NCBI GenBank assembly: GCA_014218235.1
Contig: CM024755.1
Span: 159,705,941 to 159,769,940, forward strand
Direction: 5' to 3'
Origin: Colocasia esculenta
Taxonomy: Eukaryota; Streptophyta; Magnoliopsida; Alismatales; Araceae
Length of the DNA: 64,000 bases
The notes under the pieces were generated by a model. The model did no database searches and was not told where the DNA came from. It saw only the letters and a program-made list of their open reading frames with translations. Below, piece by piece: positions 55,621 through 64,000 of the stretch. A program made the position numbers and the translations under genes. Numbering within the stretch: position 1 is the first letter of the stretch; each line of letters begins with the position of its first letter.

Positions 55621-57135
55621 TGAAGAGTTAAACATACATGCGATGATCAACCAAGAGGGGATGGGTGAATTGGTTATCGCATATTTGAAAATTCTTTTAC
55701 ACAAGATAGATTAAATTTAATTAAACAAATATAACATTGGAGATGCACAACAAAATTTAACAATAAAACTGTGAAACCAACTATCCTAACGTATGTAGAA
55801 CGGAGATAGAAAAGATAGATCAAACCATAAAAATACATGCAGGATTTAGAGTGGTTCAGCTGACACACACATGTGCACTTACATCCACTACCTCACACCC
55901 CGGCCCGTGAGGATTTCTACTCACTTGTTTCAAGATACAAGTTGATAAATCCCTCCACACACACAGTTGTTTCCTGGGACAACGCAAGCTCCACTTGTTT
56001 CAAGGGACGAGATAACCCGGTTATATAGAGTGCGCACACACCACACACCACACACCAACTATGTGCTCACAAACCGAGCAAACACACAGTATGTCTTTGG
56101 TTCAGGAAAGAACCAAAAAAAATGTGGACAGTAAAATAACAACTGAGCACATATAGTATGAATTCTCTCTGTCACACAGATGAATTAAAGCCGGTGTAGA
56201 ATGATGAACAACTCTTCACTGAAGGTCTTTCTGGACATTGCTTGGATGTAGCAGGACCCTGTGATGCTTGGTAGCAACTCCACACAGCAACTATGGCGTC
56301 TCCCACGCTTGAACACAGACTTACTACAAGCTTCTCCCAAAAAATGCCTAAGAACCCTAGCTTGAATGAATAGGACGGTTCTTGCTTGATGGGTCGTCAC
56401 CTTCCTTCCTGTGTCGACATACTCCACATAATCAGTCGTTCGATTTACTGAAATCGGTCATCCAATTTGCTCTGTTCATAAAACCCAAGTACTGAGAAAA
56501 TCGGTCGTCTAATTTTCTGCTTGGTCACTAATTAGAAGTTTCTCTTCATCAATCGATAGCATGGTCACCAATCAGAAGGTCCTTCTCCAATCGATTGGCA
56601 TGTCATAATCGATCGACCGATTCTTGGAATTCGGTCGTCTAATTTACAGTTTGTTCACCAATCGATTGGTTCTTTCTTCATCAATCGATTGAGGCTTTCT
56701 TCAAGTCGGTCGTCTGATTCTTAGATTTCAGTCGATCGATTTCTGCTTTTCATCTGAATGTAGACTTTGTTTCAATCTGTCTTGTGCTCTGTTCTGTCCA
56801 AATCTTGGCCTTAATGATATTGACTAATCAATGCAACTTTGGCCTATTTTTCTGCACATTTAACACAAAAATTAGATCATTAAATTAAATATAAATAAAT
56901 CAACTATTTGAGTCATTAATATGAACACTAGTCTTGTGCTTTGTGATGTTATTAATATGAATGATACTAAGTGTTTTTTTTATGATCATCAAAATCTACA
57001 AAGTACAACAATAACCTCTTTTTTTATGATGATAAAGCACTTGTGGATTTTTCACACAAAACATAACGTTTGATTTCATATCTCTTTTTTTTGTTTTAAT
57101 ATGGCATATGGCATATGAGCATCCACAATCATGCA
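55621..57135 (-). mobile_element. Copia 3' LTR
   Basis: The left boundary matches the other LTR (TGAAGAGTTAAACATAC against TGAAAAGTTAAACATAC). The right boundary is inferred from the polypurine tract GAGAGGGGGAG (57,148-57,138, minus). A TATATAA box lies near 56,030 on the minus strand, with AATCGATCGACCGATT-like palindromic words upstream of it at 56,430-56,760. Confidence 0.72.
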
Positions 57136-57148
57136 TACTCCCCCTCTC

Positions 57149-58448
57149 AAAAATACTCATAACTCTAACTCTCCCCTTTTCTTTTGGACACAAATTCTCC
57201 CCCAAATCAGAATTTAAAATCTACATATTATTTCCCTCTTTTTGACATTATCAAAAAGTGGGTGGTAATAGGGATAAGAGATGTAATTGGCTCAAAATAA
57301 AGTATGTTAAGAGTTCACAATGGGGAGGATAAGGGAGTGCATGCTTTAAGAAGTAGCCATGATATAGCCCGTGCATTTAATCAAGTTCTCAAAACACATT
57401 CAAAATTAAATACCATTGGAAGTGATGTGTGTGACATGATTAAAAGACATCACACATGATGATAAACCGAAATTCCAATTAACACTAACGAATGCTGTCA
57501 ATCTTACCCATGTATGATAGACCCTCGATTTTTGGTAGCTATCACTCTGCCTTTTAAAAAAAAACAGTTGGTGCCATTTTTTTTCTTTTCTTTTTCTTTC
57601 ACTTTTGAGAAAAAATATTACCGTTTGACGCAAAACTTCTCACTTGTTCAGTGGAAAGACCCTGTTACTAAGCTCAGTTCTTCTTTTCTCTTTCAACCTA
57701 GGAAATGTAGCTTTTTCCTCACGAGTTTCTACAAGTTATGTAGATTTTAAGTATCAAAAAAGTGTTAAGAAAATTTTCCACCTATTATCAAAGTGATACC
57801 CATTAATCATAGTCATGGGCATTAGTGTGTTGACTTCAATTTCAGATATATTTTAATAAGCAAGTTAAGTACATAACTATTTGGCTTCCCCTTAATGTAT
57901 GCACACCAAATGTAGAATTCTCCACCTTAGTGGATGAATTAATGCACACTTAGTCTCAAGCCAATGCAATAACAGAAGCAAGGGAGTTTTAGGCCATAGA
58001 AAGAGTCAAGGAGGGTGTCTTTACATATACTTTACAAGCAAGCACATAAGGGATAGACATGCAAACACAAGCATGCAATAGACACTAGACTCTAAGACTC
58101 TTTTTGTGTTTTTAATTTTTCATTTTTTTTTTGTTTTTCTGATAGAGAGAAAACAAAAACACACATCAAAATCTAAATAAATAAATAATAAAAGTATGTC
58201 TTACCTTGGAGACGCAAGACAAAAATAAGCATGATATTAATAGAAGTTCAGTTTCGGTGCCCTGAATTCATATTGATGCTTCTCATCTTCAAGTTTCTAA
58301 GGCACCTGCAACCACAATTCTCAAGTGGATTTCTTTGGTACCCAAATAGTTTTCTGTCCATCAACAATAGTCCTGAAAGGCAATAAATCCTTCCTAATCT
58401 ACACCAAGTTCAGTTTCTGCATGTTTATTTTTAAAGAACAAGTATAAT
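57149..58448 (-). other. Copia internal remnant without recognisable pol
   Basis: Lies between the end of gag and the polypurine tract. No protease, integrase or RT motif on either strand. Confidence 0.55.
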
Positions 58449-60336
58449 TTAACTGACCATGCCCACCACAGAAATATCATGTAACATTAGTGGAGTTTTG
58501 TGTGGGTTGTGGCATGTGAATGACATGATGATTGTCATGCTTTCCTTTCTTTGATTGTGCATGTTTTTTGGACTGTTCATAATTTCTAGCATGAGCAGAA
58601 TTCTCTGACTGCGTGGATTTCTTATCCTAAATTGGTTTCTTAACATGCACAAACTTCTTAGCATGAGGATTCAATTGGTCCTTTTCTATTGTGGTTTAGC
58701 ATGAGATGTGTTTGGACTATTAGAAGCATGAACAAAAGATGTTACTAATTTAGACTCAAAAGATTTGTTATTTTTATTCTTCATGGAGTAGCCTAAGTCA
58801 TACCTATTAGTGTTGAATTTAACACTAAGCACTTCATCTAGCTTTTGTTTCCCCTTCACGAGTCTAGAAACAGTGGATTTCAGCTCATCTATAGTTTCAT
58901 GCAATTTTTTAACAGAATTTTCAGAACCTTTAGCATTTTCTTCAAGCACATGCACTTGGTTTCTCAATTCTTCATTTTCAAATTTCAAAGAAATTTTTTC
59001 CTTTTCAAACATGCTAAATTTATCTGAAAAATCATTATCATGTGCTAAGCATTCAAATTCCTCTTCATATAATGTTACTTTGCTTTGCAAGATTTTATTT
59101 TCATCTCGAAGAACATTGCATTGTACATTCAACAAGTCACATGATTCACATGGATGCTCATTATGTGAGATATCATTTATTTTATTTTTCATAGCTTTGT
59201 TTTCCTTGTTGACATTTCTATATTTTTCATGCAAAGTAGAGTACACTTCTTCCATCTCCTCAAAGGTAAAAGATTTATGTTTAGAATTTACCTTGGGAGA
59301 TTCATCCTCAATAGCCATGAGTCTGTAGTCCTCCTTCTTGGATTCTTCGACCTCTTCAACTCTGGAGGATGACAGGTCATAATCTCTCCATGTGACAACC
59401 ATGGTTTTGGGCTTCTTGACTTGATTTTGTTATATTTTTTAGAAATATAAGACACTCAAATTTCATGTGTCTGATGCCCTAGCATTCATAGCATATCATT
59501 TAAGTTTTTTTGTTGGAATCTCCTTCCTTGTTTTTGCCCTTGTAATCCTTGGAGACTATGACAGGTTGTGGCCTCTTCTTTCTCATAAATTTTCTAAAAC
59601 TTTGTGCTAGCTTGGCCACTTCTTCCTCATCTTTGCTCGACGAGTTTATTTCAGAGCAAGATGCCTTGGATTTCTTAGCCTTGAGAGAGACATGCTTTTG
59701 CTTAAGTATTGGTTGCTCGGCCTCCTCCCGTTTCAGATTTATCTCATATGTCATAAGACTCTCAATCAACTCCTCCACAATGAGGCTTGGCAAATTCTTG
59801 GAGTCCTCAATGACCGTGGCTTTGGTGTGCCACATCGATGGGAGAGATCTTCAAACATTACGGACTATTTTCGTGTTCGTGTAATTCTTCCCGAGTGCCT
59901 TCAGTCCGTTAGTGATCTTTGAGAGCCTTGTGAACATATCAGAAACTGACTCCACTGGGCTCATCTTGAACATCTCGTACTCATGGACCAGGATGTTCAC
60001 TTTTGTCTCTTTGATTTATGAAGTACCTTCATAGATCAATTTGAGTTTATCCCACATCTCCTTTGCTAAGATGCACATGGAGACATGAGAATATTCGTCA
60101 GGATGAATAACACATTGCATTATATTCTTGGCACCAAAATTTATCTTGGTTTTTTTAATGTTATCCTTCATCCACTTTCCCTCATCCTCTGGGAGTGTAT
60201 ATGGACTGTTACTCATGACTTTCCAAATCTCATAGTCTTGAGCTTTGAGAAAGATGTGCATATAGTTTTTCCAATAAGAGAGTTACTGCCATCAAAGTAG
60301 GGTGGACAATTGATAGAATGACCCTCAAACACATAT
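58449..60336 (-). pseudogene. Copia gag with coiled-coil region
   Basis: Minus strand. N-terminal INCPPYFDGSNSLI, frameshift, then MHIFLKAQDYEIWKVMSNSP (60,261). The central gag part is 59,835-59,500 (LIESLMTYEINLKREEAEQP). A zinc knuckle ICYEC-x-GIRHMKFEC follows at about 59,480. Then an open 238-codon stretch (59,402-58,686) rich in Lys/Glu heptad-like sequence, probably coiled coil. A second knuckle-like motif YFCGGHGQLNYTC is at about 58,470. Several frameshifts. Confidence 0.83.
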
Positions 60337-63262
60337 TGTAAGGCCCTCAAATTTGGTGCATATAATATTATTTATTTTTGTGCATATAATATGTTTATTT
60401 AACTCTGTGTATATTATATTTATTAAATTCTGTGCATATAGTATTTATCTATTGCTGTGCATATATGTTGTTTGATGATTTCTGTGTTCTGGCCGAAATT
60501 CTTCTTAATGTCAACATCTCTTGACGTTAAGGGTGAGTAGACAGCAAGCATTATGTCGTTTACTGCCTGGCCAGAAGATCTAAACGTCAACATCGATTGA
60601 CGTTGACTTCTGGTTAACGGCAGTAAGTTGGACGCTTATTTCTCCGGATGCGTTTATGATTCCAAATCTGAAACTGTCCCTATTTCTCTGGGAGATGGAT
60701 TGGGAAACGTCCCAACGGTCAGGTCTCTTAACTTCTAGCCTGACTACGACTCCTATTACCTATATAGCTGGGTCATCTCTCCAAATAGAGGACTTTTGTT
60801 CACCTTGGGTTATTGGTTTTCGGGGAGAGAAAAAGAGGGAGTTTGAGAGGGTGGATCAGCCAAGTTGCTGATTGTTCGTGGATGGTGTTGTGAAGAGAAA
60901 GCTTCCACAACATGAGGGGAAGACTCTGAACCAGGAGATCGTGGCCGGATCATGTTCAAGATAGAAGATTTGATCGTGCTAGAAGGTTACCCCTTTTGGT
61001 GCAAAAGAGGGCTTCATCACCAAATTCTCCTGTTGAAGAATTTTAAAGAGGCAAGTAACCTAGGGTTTCTCTCCATGGACTTGTCCTTTAGAGTTTTAAA
61101 ATTTTTACGGATTTTTATTTCATGCCATGGACCCCCCAAAATCTCTATTTTCTGTGTTCGGTCTGCACTGTGTGCAGACAGGAGGTTGACGACAATAGTG
61201 TTGCCGCCAAGTTCTTGGGTTGACGGCAATCGATCCTGCCGTTAACTCTCCCTGACAGCAAGCCCTTTGCCGTCAAGTTCATGTGGTTTTCTGAACAGTG
61301 GTATTGATCTCTGATGTGTGATTTTTCGAGGGAAAAGTGAATATATGCATGTATTTATAAAATTTTGTCTTGTCAGATATATTGAATAGACCAAACCATG
61401 AAATCCTAATAATTTTCTAATTATAATTGTTATTTATAAAAATTTTGTTATGGGAAAATATGCATGTTTTGATATATTTAAATTCAGAATAAATAGATAT
61501 GATGCATGATAATGTTGTAGGGAATTTTCATGAACTTAGGGTTACTGTATACCTGTTTTGAAACTATTATATTTGATTGTTCACTGTTTAATATGTTCAA
61601 ATGAAATATCTTGCTAAATTACATGTAATCTCTGTTAAATATAAAAAATAGTTGTATTATTCCTAAAATTCTGAGAAATTACAGATATGTTCCATGTGCT
61701 ATATCCACCCCGTGGTTAAAATTTGATATTATTCTGAGTATTGTGCAATTAGTTATTAACTTCTAAAGCTTTATGTACCATGTTTTAATAATAAGTCTCA
61801 AATATGTTTAAAAACGTGATTAGCATCATGATTAGGTTCTGTTATTTGCTGTTCTTGATTAAATTGAGTATCTATAAGTGATTGGTAATTGTTTCATGAA
61901 ATATGTGTGCATGTGCATGGAAAGTGAGAGAACATGTGGCATAAATGTGTTAATGTGCAAAGATAAAATTTGTGCCAATGAGACACTGCCACCATAGATT
62001 GCATGGAGTCGTACTGTAGTAGTGCCCCTACGGAAAAGCTCAAATGTGTTATGTGATACCCGGGGCAACGGGTCGTATGAAATCCTGGAGGTGGACAAGT
62101 TTCACTGGTAATAGTGGAGAGGGCTTCCCCCGGTTCTGTGCAGTAACCAAGACTTGGTCACTTTGCCTGGTGATTAAGTATGTGTATGTGTTATGTGATC
62201 TTTATAGTGGTGGTTTGGGCTGTGTCTTGGCAATGTGTAAAAGTGGATATGTGAATAATGTGTAAAGTGACGTGTGAACGTGGCACGTGGTAAGTGCAAG
62301 TGATGTGATATGTGATACGTGAATGTGCAAAGTGAAAACTATGTGAAAACTAAGTGAAATCATGTGTAAGTGAAAGTGAATGATAATGTGGGAATAAATG
62401 CATGTGAAAGCCAAGGTAAAAGTGCATATGTTCATGTCGTGAGAAAATAATGCATGTGTTAATGTGAATTTTGTTAATTGTGATATCATGTTTAGTACCA
62501 TGTGTAGAAATATGTTAATTATGTCCATGAGTTAGTACTTACTTGATAATCATGTTAGTAGTATCAGGTTTTGAATCCTAAATATAACCATGTGTTAATA
62601 TTGTGTGAAAGTAAGAATTGCAAGCATGTGATTATATGAATGCTCTCATGTTGGTGATACCATGATGTAAGTGACCATGTTTAGAATTCTTGTTATACAT
62701 GAGTTAGTATAGTTTTGTGTAATATATTCCATGTTTTAGTATCCATGATTGTTAAATTGCAAGTAGTTAATGATAATGTGATAGCTAGTAAAGTGTTAAA
62801 TTGTTAGAAAGCATGTGTGGTAAGTGCGTGGTTTGAAATTTTAAGTTGCTTGCTGAGTCTATTGTGTAGACTCACCCTTGCTAAACATTTCAGGAGATTT
62901 AGAAGCCGAGGAGTTAGCAAGATCCAACGTGGAGTGTGAAGAGTAGATTGTAGATATAAAGTTTATTTTCCTAGTATGTGATGTATTTGTAATTTGGACT
63001 TTGGTTATATTGTACTTGGAAATTGGCTATGTTAGTAGATGTTGTGGTTTATGTTATTTCTTTTCATTGGACTATATAGACAGTGATATGTGGATTATAA
63101 AGTTGATGGAATAAGAGTTATTTATTTTCTGCTGCAATATTCCTTTCTATTTGTGTATATCTCAGCCCATGTGACTATCGTTAGGGTTTTCTCCCCTATA
63201 GAGACTTGCTCTCATCCGATGTGGGTTGGTATAACCGTACCGGATGGAAGTAGGCCGTTACA
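60337..63262 (+). mobile_element. Solo LTR S7 (Gypsy-like, different family)
   Basis: Starts TGTAAGGCCCTCAAATTTGG, ends GAAGTAGGCCGTTACA, flanked by the perfect TSD CATAT (60,332-60,336 and 63,263-63,267). Length 2,926 bp. Contains the palindromic words AACGTCAA/TTGACGTT (60,525-60,612) and TTGACGGCAA/TTGCCGTCAA (61,180-61,285). The start and 2-3 kb length resemble chromovirus (Tekay-type) LTRs; that is inference. Confidence 0.88.
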
Positions 63263-63310
63263 CATATCCTTTTCTGGCCCTCGCACACAGAATCACTCTT
63301 AAAATCAAGA

Positions 63311-63329
63311 GCCCTGCTTGGATACCAAA
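63311..63329 (-). other. Copia primer-binding site
   Basis: Minus strand TTTGGTATCCAAGCAGGGC directly inside the 5' LTR end. TGGTATCCAAGC matches the initiator-Met PBS TGGTATCAGAGC at 10 of 12 bases. Confidence 0.72.
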
Positions 63330-64000
63330 TGAAAAGTTAAACATACTTGCGATGATCAACCAAGAGAAGAGTGGTGAATTAGTTATCGCCTATTTGAAAA
63401 TTCTTTACACAAGACAGATTAAACCTAATTAAACAAATCTAACATGTGAGATGCACAGCAGAATTTAACAATAAAACTATGAAACCAACTATCCTAACAT
63501 GTGTAGAACGAAAGTAGAAAAGATAGATCAAACCACAAAGTACACGCAGGATTTAGAGTGGTCCGGCTGACACACACATGTGCGACTACGTCCACTACCT
63601 CACACCCCCGTGAGGATTTATACTCACTTGTTTCAAGGTACAAGTGGATAAATGCCTCCACACACACACTGTTGTTTCCTGGGAAAACACAAGCCCCACT
63701 CATTTCCAGGGACGAGATAACCCGATTATGTAGTGTGCACACATACCACACGCCAACTACGTGCTCACAAATCGAGCACAAACATAGTATGTCTTTGGTT
63801 CAAAAAAGAACAAATAAAAATGTGGCCAGAAGAATAACAACTGAGTAGATATAGTATGAATTCCCCTTATCACATAGATGAAGAGCTGGTGTAGAATGAT
63901 GAACAACTCTTCACCAAAGCCTTTTAGACGTTGCTTGAATGTAGCACGACCTTATGATGCTTGGTAGCAACTCCACACAGCAGCTATGGCGTCTCCTACG
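63330..64000 (-). mobile_element. Copia 5' LTR (continues past window)
   Basis: Closely matches 55,621-56,300 along its whole visible length, with small indels and substitutions spread evenly. Confidence 0.85.

Larger units (their letters stand above)
55621..64000 (-). mobile_element. Copia element with gag but no recognisable pol (right LTR cut by window)
   Basis: Two LTR copies in the same orientation (55,621-57,135 and 63,330 to beyond 64,000) flank a minus-strand gag region. About 1.3 kb between gag and the polypurine tract holds no recognisable protease, integrase or RT, so the pol genes appear deleted. Solo LTR S7 splits the 5' leader. Lies upstream of NAA35. Confidence 0.82.

Noticed and set aside
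1..64000. tRNA, rRNA or organelle DNA insertions
   Set aside because: No cloverleaf with A and B boxes and no rRNA or plastid/mitochondrial gene sequence was recognised by eye; a scan with tRNAscan-SE and an organelle search would settle it.

Overview
This is a plant nuclear window. One recognisable protein-coding gene fills most of it: on the minus strand, the plant homologue of NAA35/MAK10, the auxiliary subunit of the NatC N-terminal acetyltransferase. Ten exons (positions 54,560 down to 6,780; 1,392 coding bases, 464 codons) join with conserved GT-AG sites and consistent phases. The gene runs off the left edge, so the C-terminal part is missing. The protein and the splicing fit a flowering plant with a large, repeat-rich genome; I cannot name the species.

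Three NAA35 introns are tiny (72, 76 and 104 bp). The others are 2.7 to 15.8 kb and packed with transposable elements (TEs). From left to right: 1-6,779, intron 10 with a Ty3/Gypsy 5' end (LTR, PBS, gag), a decaying minisatellite and low-complexity DNA; 7,130-22,925, intron 8 with a minus-strand Gypsy element whose body holds one solo LTR and whose 5' LTR holds two nested solo LTRs; 23,419-30,264, intron 6 with Copia pol debris and a solo LTR; 30,345-43,331, intron 5 with a TRIM, a near full-length 7 kb LINE with a 15-bp target-site duplication (TSD), a second LINE fragment carrying a solo LTR, and several small DNA elements; 43,483-47,583, intron 4 with another solo LTR; 47,983-54,457, introns 2 and 1 with a third LINE. 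Upstream of the gene lie a 397-bp tandem duplication and a minus-strand Copia element with gag but no recognisable pol, which is split by a 2.9 kb solo LTR.

The most unusual signal is in the LTRs. Most belong to one divergent Gypsy superfamily (ends TGTTG...CCACA/CCAACA, 5-bp TSD). They share an architecture more than a sequence: (1) an array of GC-rich palindromes, with a different word in each LTR, just upstream of TATAAATA; (2) in two LTRs, a transcribed array of stem-loops with an almost fixed 13-nt loop and stems that change while staying complementary; (3) a two-hairpin module, the second hairpin capped by a UNCG-type loop; (4) a variable hairpin next to an internal copy of the PBS-like word TGGCACGCCC. 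Separately, several small elements with 8-bp TSDs and CATGG...C(A/C)TTG-type ends consist of one short palindromic word around TCGG/CCGA, with a different word in each element. All structural claims come from reading by eye; no folding, alignment or database search was run.
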